DNA of 12,851 bases from Syntrophales bacterium. GTDB taxonomy: Bacteria; Desulfobacterota; Syntrophia; Syntrophales; UBA2210. The DNA is taken from the NCBI GenBank assembly GCA_030655735.1, contig JAUSPK010000235.1:1-12851 (forward strand). The letters run 5' to 3'. The notes under the pieces were generated by a model that was not told the DNA's origin, did no database searches, and was given only the letters and a program-made list of their open reading frames with translations. Made by a program: the position numbers and the translations under genes. Positions 6,318 to 12,851 of the stretch are shown here, piece by piece (within the stretch, counting starts at the first letter, position 1; the number at the start of each line of letters is the position of its first letter).

Positions 6318-7479
6318 AGGGGTCAAGGTGGGGCATCCTGACATCGTGGCCGACACCATCGCTGCGGATATCATAGCACGAATACTGGATGAAGAGAAAA
6401 AGGCGGGAATGGACATAAACACCATGCCTCATTGCGGCCTTGAGGTATTTCTGGGGAAAGGCTTCTGCATCGTCGGCGGCGAGGTTTCCACGAGAATATA
6501 CATCGATATCGAGAAGAGTCTCCGCCAGACGGTATTGTCTCTGGGATACAATGACGCGGCTGTTGGGCTCAACGGCCACTCGCTGGGCGTCTTCAACGCG
6601 ATTATACCTCAATCCCCCAATATCAATATAGGGTCACGTGCCGAACTGGGGAAACATAAGGAGATCGGTGCGGGAGACCAGGGGATCATGTACGGATACG
6701 CCTGCGATGAAACCCCGGAATTGCTTCCCCTTACCTATGTCCTGGTGAACCGGATGATGCGGGCGTTTGAGGACTGCGGAAATCCCATATTTGCCCCCGA
6801 CGGAAAAGGGCAGGTAACGGTGAATTATGATAAGAACGGCAAGCCGACACATGTTTCAAAGGTTCTGATGTCCAATGCCATCGATTATCGACATGTGGCG
6901 GAGGATGAGGAGATCGAGGAAACGGCGAAGACGATAGCCTTCGGATGCCTTGGGGAATGGGTGAACGAAAAGACCGAATTTCTGTTTAATCCCACCGGCG
7001 AATGGCAGGCGGTTCACTCGTGCAGCGCCGCCGACTCGGGCGTCACCGGTCGTAAGCTTGTCTGCCAGCTCTATGGCGGATATCCCGGAGCACAGCTTGG
7101 GGGAGGGGCGGTGGTGAATAAGTCGCCTGAGAAGGTTGACTGCTCAGCCGTGTTCGGGGCGCGCTATGCGGCCAAGAACCTTGTAGCTTCTGGTCTTGCG
7201 ACCCGGTGTTCGATACAGCTGGCCTACGCCATAGGGGTTGCGAAGCCGATGTCCATCTACGTCAACACGTTCAATACGGGCCTTATCTCGGATGAGGCGT
7301 TGTCGGGTATCGTGGAAAAGATCTTTGATCTTACCCCCAAGGGGATGATAGAGCGCTTCGACCTCCTCAGTGGAGATATCTACCGGAAGATATCAAAGAC
7401 CCTGTTCATGGACGATTATCCGTGGGAAAAGACGGATATGGCGGAGAAGACGAAGAAAGAGGCAGGGGACAAAGAGTAG
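6301..7479 (+). CDS. metK: S-adenosylmethionine synthetase, divergent form
   Basis: Protein of 392 residues; makes S-adenosylmethionine from methionine and ATP in the cytoplasm. The start has AAGGGAG six bases upstream and overlaps the preceding gene by 17 bases. Core features are kept: GHPD (11-14, metal and ATP), GAGDQG (123-128), D245 and TGRK (249-252), and K274, K278 and D280 in the NKSPEKVD segment. Other highly conserved parts differ. HPDK is HPDI, the GGPMGDCG stretch before TGRK reads VHSCSAADSG, the GGGAFSxKD signature reads GGGAVVNKS, and the AAYGHFGRE segment near the C-terminus is missing, leaving KTLFMDDYPWEKTD. The catalytic lysines and metal-binding aspartates suggest a working enzyme of a separate lineage. 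The adjacent ahcY supports the methyl-cycle role. Confidence 0.93.
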   Translation: MQITSEGVKVGHPDIVADTIAADIIARILDEEKKAGMDINTMPHCGLEVFLGKGFCIVGGEVSTRIYIDIEKSLRQTVLSLGYNDAAVGLNGHSLGVFNAIIPQSPNINIGSRAELGKHKEIGAGDQGIMYGYACDETPELLPLTYVLVNRMMRAFEDCGNPIFAPDGKGQVTVNYDKNGKPTHVSKVLMSNAIDYRHVAEDEEIEETAKTIAFGCLGEWVNEKTEFLFNPTGEWQAVHSCSAADSGVTGRKLVCQLYGGYPGAQLGGGAVVNKSPEKVDCSAVFGARYAAKNLVASGLATRCSIQLAYAIGVAKPMSIYVNTFNTGLISDEALSGIVEKIFDLTPKGMIERFDLLSGDIYRKISKTLFMDDYPWEKTDMAEKTKKEAGDKE

Positions 7480-7505
7480 GACTCAGGGGCCAGCGCCCCG
7501 AAGTC
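7480..7505 (+). other. Hairpin between metK and ahcY
   Basis: GGGGC (7486-7490) and GCCCC (7495-7499) close a CAGC loop. Beyond a two-base internal loop, GACT (7480-7483) pairs with AGTC (7502-7505). The hairpin begins at the base after the metK stop codon and lacks a T-run. It could stabilise the 3' end of the upstream message or pause polymerase. The remaining gap to 7595 holds a TATATAT (7548-7554) without a good -35, and the strong ribosome binding site of ahcY. Confidence 0.4.
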
Positions 7506-7595
7506 AGAACTATTGATTCCCATGGCTTTTGTGGGGATGAGCATCGGTATATATCTTTCGCACAGAGACGCGAAGAAAAACATTCGGGAGGAACA

Positions 7596-8852
7596 ATGGA
7601 TTACGATATCAAGGACATACAACTGGCGGAAGAGGGGAAATCGAGCGTTGACTGGGCGAACAAGAGCATGCCCGTCCTGAACAGCATAAAAAAACGATTT
7701 GCAAAGGAAAAACCGCTGAAGGGCGTCAAACTGGGGGCGTGCCTCCATGTCACGACAGAGACGGCCAGCCTCATGGAAACACTGAAGGCGGGTGGTGCCG
7801 AACTTTCGCTGTGCGCATCTAATCCCCTGAGCACGCAGGACTATGTCGCCGCCTATCTGGTAAAGTATCAGGATATCGCGGTCCATGCCATCAACGCGGA
7901 GGATACCGATACCTATTATCGTCACATCAACTCGGTCCTGGATACAAGGCCGGGGATCACGATGGATGACGGCGCCGACCTCGTATCGACGATACATGTA
8001 AGCCGCCCGGATCTGATAGACGATATTATTGGGGGAACAGAGGAAACAACCACCGGTGTAATACGCCTGAAATCTATGGCGAAGGAAGGGGTCCTGCGTT
8101 TTCCTCTGATAGCGGTGAATGACGCGGACACAAAGCACCTGTTCGACAACCGGTACGGCACGGGACAGAGCACCCTGGATGGAATCATACGGGCGACCAA
8201 CCGGCTGATAGCGGGTTCTACCTTTGTTGTGTGCGGGTATGGATGGTGCTCGAGGGGCCTTGCCATGAGAGCCTCCGGAATGGGCGCCAACGTTATCGTG
8301 ACGGAGGTCGATCCCCTTCGCGCCCTTGAGGCGGTCATGGACGGCTACCGGGTCATGCCGATTGCCGAGGCGTCCGAGGAGGGAGATTTCTTCTGCACCC
8401 TGACCGGGGATATCAATGTTATACGCCAGGAGCATTTTCTGGTGATGAAGGATGGAGCCATCGTATCCAACTCAGGTCACTTCAATGTGGAGCTGGATAT
8501 AGAGGGCCTCAAAAAGGTCTCCGAATATACCGGGAGGATACGGAAGTTTATCGACGAATACACGCTGGGGAACGGGAACCGCGTTTATATCCTGGGGGAG
8601 GGGAGGCTGATCAACCTTGCCGCCGCCGAGGGGCATCCCTCAAGCGTCATGGACATGAGCTTTGCCAATCAGGCTCTCTCCGCTGAGTACCTGGTACGAC
8701 ATGCAAGCGATCTGGACAATCTGGTCTACAGTGTTCCCGAAGACATCGACAAAGAGATCGCGCGGTTGAAACTGAAATCGCTGAATATCAGGATAGATAC
8801 ACTGACGCCCGAACAGGAGAAATACCTGAATTCCTGGCAGATGGGGACGTAA
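7596..8852 (+). CDS. ahcY: S-adenosylhomocysteinase, short archaeal/Thermotoga-type
   Basis: Protein of 418 residues. It splits S-adenosylhomocysteine to adenosine and homocysteine using tightly bound NAD, relieving product inhibition of methyltransferases. The frame is open further upstream, but GGGAGG four bases before the ATG at 7596 and the family-like start fix the N-terminus. Catalytic residues correspond to the human enzyme by motif and spacing: D125 in MDDGADL, E150 in TEETTTG, K180 and D184-N185 in TKHLFDN. The family cysteine after FDNxYG is threonine here, as in archaeal forms. The Rossmann motif GxGxxG reads GYGWCS (214-219), with serine for the last glycine. The end TPEQEKYLNSWQMGT and the lack of the roughly 40-residue insert of many bacterial AHCYs place it in the short subgroup. 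metK lies 116 bases upstream. Confidence 0.95.
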   Translation: MDYDIKDIQLAEEGKSSVDWANKSMPVLNSIKKRFAKEKPLKGVKLGACLHVTTETASLMETLKAGGAELSLCASNPLSTQDYVAAYLVKYQDIAVHAINAEDTDTYYRHINSVLDTRPGITMDDGADLVSTIHVSRPDLIDDIIGGTEETTTGVIRLKSMAKEGVLRFPLIAVNDADTKHLFDNRYGTGQSTLDGIIRATNRLIAGSTFVVCGYGWCSRGLAMRASGMGANVIVTEVDPLRALEAVMDGYRVMPIAEASEEGDFFCTLTGDINVIRQEHFLVMKDGAIVSNSGHFNVELDIEGLKKVSEYTGRIRKFIDEYTLGNGNRVYILGEGRLINLAAAEGHPSSVMDMSFANQALSAEYLVRHASDLDNLVYSVPEDIDKEIARLKLKSLNIRIDTLTPEQEKYLNSWQMGT

Positions 8853-8856
8853 ATGA

Positions 8857-8884
8857 GTAAGGAGTAAGGGGTAAGGGGTAAGGA
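8857..8884 (+). repeat. Four tandem copies of a 7-base repeat GTAAGGR
   Basis: Consecutive units GTAAGGA, GTAAGGG, GTAAGGG, GTAAGGA begin five bases after the ahcY stop. The G-runs, GG-GGGG-GGGG-GG with short spacers, could also form a two-layer quadruplex. The units are complementary to the pyrimidine-rich repeat that follows. Confidence 0.85.
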
Positions 8885-8885
8885 G

Positions 8886-8929
8886 ATAATCCTCTAATCC
8901 TTATAATCCTTATAATCCTTATAATCCTT
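8886..8929 (+). repeat. Tandem 9-base repeat ATAATCCTT, about five units
   Basis: Units are ATAATCCTC (8886-8894), TAATCCTT (8895-8902), then three perfect ATAATCCTT copies (8903-8911, 8912-8920, 8921-8929). The tract is continued by AATC and six T residues. TCCTTA in each unit is the reverse complement of TAAGGA in the preceding 7-base repeat. Confidence 0.85.
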
Positions 8930-8940
8930 AATCTTTTTTG

Positions 8941-10020
8941 TTACGTCTTTACGCGCATGAACATAATCGCGGCCACCAGGCCGAATAGCAGGTTTGCGGA
9001 CCATGCCGCCACCACGGGGGGTATGGTCCCGGCGCGTCCCAGGGATATGGCAAAGGCAAAGACGATCCAGTATGAAAACCCGATGATGATCCCCAGTCCG
9101 ATACTCTGAGCGACCCCGCCACTCCTTTCTGATTTCAGCGAAAAGGAGACGCCTAATATTGCAAGTATGACGCTTACCAGCGGGAACGCTATCTTGCCGT
9201 GCATGTCTGTCCGGTATCTCATGGTGTCATATCCTTCCGAGCGTATCTTTTTTGTAAACCTGCTCAGTTCCAGGAGACCCATCTCTTCCGTATCCTTCTG
9301 AACGGCCATAAAATCCGAAGGTTTTTCCGAAAGGGCGAAGACCCGCGATGGTATCCTTTCGAGTGAAGGAACCCCGCTTGGGTTAAATGTTGTTACGAGC
9401 AGCTCTCTGAATAACCAACTGCCGTCTTTCCAGACCGCCTCCTTTGCGTCAATTCTCTGAGAGAGGTTCATTCCGCGGTCAAAGAGGTGGATTCGTATCC
9501 CCTTCAGTGTATTTGTCCGCGGATCGAACATGGAAAAGTTGTAGATTCCTTCCTCTCCTCTGTACCAGATCTCGTTTTGCTTGAAGCTGCCCAGTTTTTC
9601 CCTCTTCTGCACCTCGATCAGTTTGACATACTTGGCCTTCTGGTTTGTGTATGGTGTTATAAATTCACTCAGGAGAAACGCCGCTATACAGATCGCAAAG
9701 GAGGTAACAAGAACCGGAAGCGATATACGATAGAGACTCAGGCCGTTCGCCTTCATGGCCGTTATCTCGCAGTTCTTCGCCAGAATTCCGAACGACAAGA
9801 GGGTGCTCAGCAGAACGGTGGTTGGTATCATCTGGGACAGTATCATGGGCAAGGTCAGGAGAAAATAGGACACTATCTGACCCAGAGACGCATGATTGCT
9901 CAAAAACATCCGTATCCGTTCAAAAAAATCCACGATCAGATACAGGCCCGCGAGAGAGACGAGGATCAGTGCGAATATCTTTGTAAATTCTTTGAGGATA
10001 TATCTGTCGAGAATAGTCAT
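8941..10020 (-). CDS. lptG: Lipopolysaccharide export permease LptG (YjgP/YjgQ family)
   Basis: Protein of 359 residues. With LptF it forms the inner-membrane part of the LptB2FG transporter that extracts lipopolysaccharide and passes it to LptC. Three N-terminal transmembrane helices (about 12-32, 50-80 and 100-122), a periplasmic beta-rich domain (about 125-265) and three C-terminal helices (about 277-297, 303-325 and 334-356) match the family. The cytoplasmic coupling segment LAKNCEITAMKANGLSLYRI (80-99) is typical and contacts the LptB ATPase in known structures. The start codon overlaps the end of lptF by four bases (ATGA), indicating coupled translation. Assignment as LptG rather than LptF rests on order and on the shorter periplasmic part. 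lptB and lptC are not in the window. Confidence 0.92.
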   Translation of the reverse strand: MTILDRYILKEFTKIFALILVSLAGLYLIVDFFERIRMFLSNHASLGQIVSYFLLTLPMILSQMIPTTVLLSTLLSFGILAKNCEITAMKANGLSLYRISLPVLVTSFAICIAAFLLSEFITPYTNQKAKYVKLIEVQKREKLGSFKQNEIWYRGEEGIYNFSMFDPRTNTLKGIRIHLFDRGMNLSQRIDAKEAVWKDGSWLFRELLVTTFNPSGVPSLERIPSRVFALSEKPSDFMAVQKDTEEMGLLELSRFTKKIRSEGYDTMRYRTDMHGKIAFPLVSVILAILGVSFSLKSERSGGVAQSIGLGIIIGFSYWIVFAFAISLGRAGTIPPVVAAWSANLLFGLVAAIMFMRVKT

Positions 10021-11174
10021 GTCCGTGTCCGCGCCCTGATGCTCCTGATGGAGTCAGGGACAAGGGGTTTTTCCTTCGCAGCCGTAATCAGCAGGTATAC
10101 CCCAATGGCCCCCAATAGTATGTTTGATATCCATGCGCCTATTGCTGGGGAAAGGATGCCGGTCTCGCCCAATGCCTCCCCGCCGATCTGGATGACGTAG
10201 TAGGTCATGATAACGATAAGACCTGTGACAAACCCCCGTGACTTTCCGCTTCGGTGTTTTGAGATCCCCAGCGGAACCCCAATAATACCGAAAACGATAC
10301 ATGCAAAGGGCAGGGTGAACTTCTTGTGAATTTCGATGGTAAAGTCTTTCAGGGCTGTTTTCCCCAGCCCGGGAGCCCGGCTTTCCCTGATCAACTCGGG
10401 AAGCGACATCTCCCTGGTGTCCTTTGTGATTATCCCATTCTTGTCTCCGACCGATGTCGACAGGTCGAGATTTATGTCATAGGAACTGAAATCGATCTTC
10501 TTATAGGTTCCCGCATCCGCATCTGCCGTGTGAATGCTCCCATTTTTCAATCTCAAGGTCACCCGCATGGACTGGGGGTCGGATACCAGGTATCCCTTTT
10601 CTGCGATTATCGTGGTTGGCTCCTTCAATGTACGGTTATCGGATATAAAGACACCCCTCATGTAATCTTCCTGCGGGGGAAGCTCTTCCGCGTACAGGAC
10701 AAGGCCGGCGAAGTCGCCGTTGAAGACCCTTTCCTTGATGCCGATGCTTGCCTTTTGCCGTGCTATGTCAAACAGGAGATTTTTGGTCGCAAAGTTGCCG
10801 TACGGAACGAGAAAGAATCCGGCAACCCCGGTTATGAAAAAGGCGCACAGAGAGACGAGTGCAACAGACGGCATAAGCTGATACAGGCTCAGGCCCGATG
10901 ACTTCAACACAATGATTTCGTTGTCACGGGAAAGCCGCCCTAGACCTATGAGTATGGAGATGAGGAGCGATACAGGAATGGTGATGGTGAGAAAAGAGGG
11001 CATCAGATAGAGAATAAGCCTTGCTATATCCGTAACGGCTATTCCCTTGTTTATCATCAGGTCCATCAATTGAAGGATCCTCCCCATCAGGAGGACAAAG
11101 GTCAGTACGAAGAGGATCATAAAAAAGGGGACGGCGATCTCTCGTAAGATGTATCTGTTTACTATCCGGGGCAT
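10017..11174 (-). CDS. lptF: Lipopolysaccharide export permease LptF (YjgP/YjgQ family)
   Basis: Protein of 385 residues from the ATG at 11174. The frame extends to a GTG at 11228, but that lies upstream of the predicted transcript start, and MPRIVNRYILREIAVPFF is a normal family N-terminus. It is the partner of LptG in the lipopolysaccharide exporter. Helices are seen at about 13-35, 50-80 and 100-124, followed by a periplasmic domain and three C-terminal helices containing FACIVFGIIGVPLGI. The coupling segment LSRDNEIIVLKSSGLSLYQL (81-100) parallels that of LptG. The ribosome binding site is weak (AAAG). It is the first gene of a two-gene operon, divergent from the PHP-domain gene. Confidence 0.92.
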   Translation of the reverse strand: MPRIVNRYILREIAVPFFMILFVLTFVLLMGRILQLMDLMINKGIAVTDIARLILYLMPSFLTITIPVSLLISILIGLGRLSRDNEIIVLKSSGLSLYQLMPSVALVSLCAFFITGVAGFFLVPYGNFATKNLLFDIARQKASIGIKERVFNGDFAGLVLYAEELPPQEDYMRGVFISDNRTLKEPTTIIAEKGYLVSDPQSMRVTLRLKNGSIHTADADAGTYKKIDFSSYDINLDLSTSVGDKNGIITKDTREMSLPELIRESRAPGLGKTALKDFTIEIHKKFTLPFACIVFGIIGVPLGISKHRSGKSRGFVTGLIVIMTYYVIQIGGEALGETGILSPAIGAWISNILLGAIGVYLLITAAKEKPLVPDSIRSIRARTRT

Positions 11175-11210
11175 CTTTTGTCTTTCGATTAAGATTGGTA
11201 TAACTAAAGG

Positions 11211-11239
11211 TATATAACAGCAAATCACGTTTGCTTCAA
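11211..11239 (-). promoter_or_regulatory. Sigma-70 promoter of lptF-lptG
   Basis: On the minus strand TTGAAG (complement of 11234-11239) and TATATA (complement of 11211-11216) are separated by exactly 17 bases. Transcription would start near 11204, giving a leader of about 30 bases before the ATG at 11174. This also argues against the GTG at 11228 as translation start. The plus-strand half of the intergenic region (11240-11347) holds only a weak TTGACC/TAAACG pair (11251-11279) for the PHP gene and a palindrome GATTTTTAAATC (11259-11270). Confidence 0.6.
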
Positions 11240-11347
11240 TGTTTCTTGGATTGACCTTGATTTTTAAATCTGCTAAACGGACTCAAGGATAGTGGATTAT
11301 GACTATGTGCGGCACCGTCAAAAATACACCTTTCGAAGGGAGTGTCC

Positions 11348-12001
11348 ATGATTGATTTGCACACACATTCTATCTTCAGTGATGGTGAGCTGATTCCCTC
11401 GGAGCTCGCACGGAGGGCGGTTGCAAAGGGATACCGAGCGATTGCAATAACCGACCATGCCGACCATTCAAATCTGGATTTTATTGTTCCGCGGATTGTA
11501 ACGGTTTGCGAGAAGATATCGGAGGCCTGTCCCATACAGGCCATCCCGGGGATAGAGCTTACGCACGTCCACCCGGACCATATCTCGTCCCTTGCTCAGG
11601 AAGCACGGGCACTGGGGGCGAAGATCATCGTTGTCCACGGGGAAACCATTGTGGAACCGGTTATGCCTGGCACGAACCGCGCCGCCCTGGAGGCACCGAT
11701 CGACATACTTGCTCATCCCGGACTGCTGACTGAAGAGGAGGCAAAACTGGCCGCCGGCAGTTCGATATTCCTGGAAATATCCGCACGTAAGGGACACAGC
11801 CTGACCAATGGCCATGTCGCCGCGCTCGCGCGTAGATTTGGCGCGAAACTGGTTCTTAATACCGATACCCACTCACCCCTGGATCTCGTGGACAGAAACA
11901 TGGCGGTTATTATCGCGAAAGGGGCCGGGATGAGTGAGGAAGAGATAGAGACGATGTTCGGAAACTCGGAGTCCCTTGTCAAAGAAGCTGCGGGGAGATA
12001 A
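11348..12001 (+). CDS. PHP-domain metal-dependent phosphoesterase
   Basis: Protein of 217 residues from the ATG at 11348, which has GAAGGGAG five bases upstream; a GTG two codons earlier overlaps that site and is less likely. The polymerase-and-histidinol-phosphatase fold is shown by HTH (residues 5-7), SDG, ITDHAD, PGIELTHV, VVHGE, LAHPG and NTDTHS, which together supply the histidines, aspartates and glutamate that hold a three-metal centre. Stand-alone PHP proteins of this size include histidinol phosphatases and nucleotide or phosphate ester hydrolases. No histidine-biosynthesis gene is nearby, so the substrate is open. It is followed after 17 bases by an LpxH-like gene and shares its direction and likely transcript. 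Confidence 0.88.
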   Translation: MIDLHTHSIFSDGELIPSELARRAVAKGYRAIAITDHADHSNLDFIVPRIVTVCEKISEACPIQAIPGIELTHVHPDHISSLAQEARALGAKIIVVHGETIVEPVMPGTNRAALEAPIDILAHPGLLTEEEAKLAAGSSIFLEISARKGHSLTNGHVAALARRFGAKLVLNTDTHSPLDLVDRNMAVIIAKGAGMSEEEIETMFGNSESLVKEAAGR

Positions 12002-12018
12002 ATCGAGAGGCAGGGACT

Positions 12019-12744
12019 ATGAAGGCCGTATTTATCGCCGACGCCCATTTGGATGGCGGCACCTCTGACGGGTATCGATACCTGATGCGTTTTCTGGGGT
12101 CCATACAGGGCAGCGCGGATGAGCTTTTCATCCTTGGAGACTTCTTTGATTTCTGGTTTGCCGGCAAAAACGGCGTGTACCCAGGCTTTTCCGATATTGT
12201 TGAAAGATTGCTGGAGATGCAAAGGACGGGAACGAACGTCTCGTTCTTTGAGGGGAACCATGATTTTTTCCTGGGTGATTATTTCGAGCCATACGGGATA
12301 CGGGTCTTTTCAGAAGGGGCCATGATCGATCTGGATGGAAAGAGGCTGTTTCTGTCTCATGGCGATACGGTAGATACCTCCAACAAGGCATACCTCTTAT
12401 TGCGGAAGTTTTTCAGGAGCCGCTTTTTCTACGTGGTACAGAAGAAGTTCCCCTCTTGGCTCGTGTGGTCGGGGGGCAAGGGTTTTTCAAGAATGAGCAG
12501 AATCAATGAAAAACCTTTATCGCAGGAACTTGACGACAGGATTAATATGTTTGCCATGGAGAAGTTTGAAGGGGGGGTCGATGCGGTGATACTGGGCCAC
12601 TTCCATTCTCCCCGGTTTGAACAGCATGGAATACATGACAGGGTAAAGACCTTTGCCATTCTAGATGCCTGGAAAAAGGATCACTCTTATCTGCTGTATG
12701 ATGACGGCGAATTTTTGATGAAGAGCGGTATCCCCTCGGATTGA
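12019..12744 (+). CDS. lpxH: LpxH-like UDP-2,3-diacylglucosamine hydrolase, metallophosphoesterase
   Basis: Protein of 241 residues, the same length as E. coli LpxH (240). LpxH cleaves UDP-2,3-diacylglucosamine to lipid X and UMP, a peripheral-membrane step of lipid A synthesis. The calcineurin-like metal motifs are at equivalent positions: DAH (D8, H10), GDFFDFW (D41), GNHDFFLG (N80, H81), HGDT (H114) and GHFH (H194, H196). E. coli LpxH has arginine where this protein has H81 (GNRD), so it is nearer to general metallophosphoesterases or an LpxH variant at that site. The nearby lptF-lptG operon supports a lipid A role, but this is inference. Ribosome binding site AGGGA is five bases before the ATG. 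Confidence 0.75.
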   Translation: MKAVFIADAHLDGGTSDGYRYLMRFLGSIQGSADELFILGDFFDFWFAGKNGVYPGFSDIVERLLEMQRTGTNVSFFEGNHDFFLGDYFEPYGIRVFSEGAMIDLDGKRLFLSHGDTVDTSNKAYLLLRKFFRSRFFYVVQKKFPSWLVWSGGKGFSRMSRINEKPLSQELDDRINMFAMEKFEGGVDAVILGHFHSPRFEQHGIHDRVKTFAILDAWKKDHSYLLYDDGEFLMKSGIPSD

Positions 12745-12781
12745 TTCTTTACCCTGGTATTTTAATGATATGGAGCAGACT

Positions 12782-12851
12782 ATGAACTTTGGCGGAATAG
12801 ATGCAGAAAACCCGCGCCTTGAAGACGCTAAATTTGTGGTGATCCCTGTCC
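12782..12851 (+). CDS. N-terminus of a probable agmatinase/ureohydrolase family protein, cut by the window end
   Basis: Only 23 codons are visible: MNFGGIDAENPRLEDAKF, then VVIPV. A short segment ending in a hydrophobic strand with IPVP or LPVP is how many delta-proteobacterial arginase/agmatinase proteins begin, which would hydrolyse agmatine to putrescine and urea. The metal-binding region lies beyond the edge, so the assignment is tentative. GGAG is six bases upstream of the ATG, and the gene follows lpxH by 37 bases. Confidence 0.5.
   Translation, partial: MNFGGIDAENPRLEDAKFVVIPV

Larger units (their letters stand above)
8857..8939 (+). terminator. Composite terminator between convergent ahcY and lptG
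   Basis: In the plus-strand RNA the four UAAGGR units can pair with successive UCCUUA units. Because the repeat periods are seven and nine bases, the result is a series of six-base helices separated by small internal loops. Six T residues (8934-8939) follow directly, as in an intrinsic terminator for ahcY. On the minus strand the fold also exists but has no T-run at its end. Confidence 0.5.

Noticed and set aside
7480..7595. Possible SAH riboswitch before ahcY.
   Set aside because: The gap has a hairpin in a suggestive place, but the conserved sequence blocks of SAH riboswitches were not found.
7422..7595. 58-residue N-terminal extension of AhcY.
   Set aside because: It overlaps the end of metK, is low-complexity and Arg/Gly/Glu-rich, and a strong ribosome binding site precedes the ATG at 7596.
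7416..8435. Long minus-strand open frame of 339 codons antisense to the metK end and ahcY.
   Set aside because: It spans two well-supported genes and the gap between them, with a composition typical of an antisense shadow.
8857..8929. CRISPR-like array.
   Set aside because: The units are 7 and 9 bases with no spacers between them; they are simple tandem repeats.

Overview
The window reads as ordinary chromosomal DNA of an anaerobic, Gram-negative, delta-proteobacterial (Desulfobacterota-like) organism, possibly near the Syntrophales. This is an inference from gene content and protein flavour: roughly half GC, a six-domain ribosomal protein S1 followed by sppA, a panC-panD pair behind a structured leader, a DUF502 membrane protein, the lptF-lptG lipopolysaccharide exporter genes, an LpxH-like phosphoesterase, and a short archaeal/Thermotoga-type S-adenosylhomocysteinase. 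No phage, transposon, CRISPR array, tRNA or rRNA was seen.

Layout, left to right. 1-149: upstream region with the end of an unidentified frame and the ribosome binding site of rpsA. 150-3629 (+): rpsA, sppA and a crotonase-family gene. 3634-3909 (-): a 91-residue protein with a six-cysteine N-terminus and a free-standing sigma-70 region 4.2 helix-turn-helix, converging on the crotonase gene and driven by a strong sigma-70 promoter. 3910-4303: a divergent control region with that promoter, an inverted repeat, and a structured leader ending in a strong intrinsic terminator directly before panC. 4304-5527 (+): panC and panD. 5658-8852 (+): DUF502, metK and ahcY. 8857-8939: two mutually complementary tandem repeats and a T-run, forming a composite terminator between convergent genes. 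8941-11174 (-): lptG and lptF, overlapping by four bases, with a good promoter at 11211-11239. 11348 to the end (+): a PHP-domain phosphoesterase, an LpxH-like hydrolase and the first codons of a probable agmatinase-family gene.

How they fit together. panC and panD make the two halves of pantothenate synthesis that need beta-alanine: PanD produces it from aspartate and PanC condenses it with pantoate. panB is not in the window. MetK and AhcY form the methyl cycle, with MetK making S-adenosylmethionine and AhcY removing the S-adenosylhomocysteine left after methylation. LptF/LptG and the LpxH-like protein belong to lipopolysaccharide export and lipid A synthesis. SppA clears membrane signal peptides.

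Most of the window is housekeeping. The parts that deserve a second look are the cysteine-rich solo sigma-region-4 protein, the leader of panC with a possible terminator/antiterminator switch, the strongly divergent MetK, and the repeat-built terminator after ahcY. No wholly new multi-gene system is evident from sequence alone.
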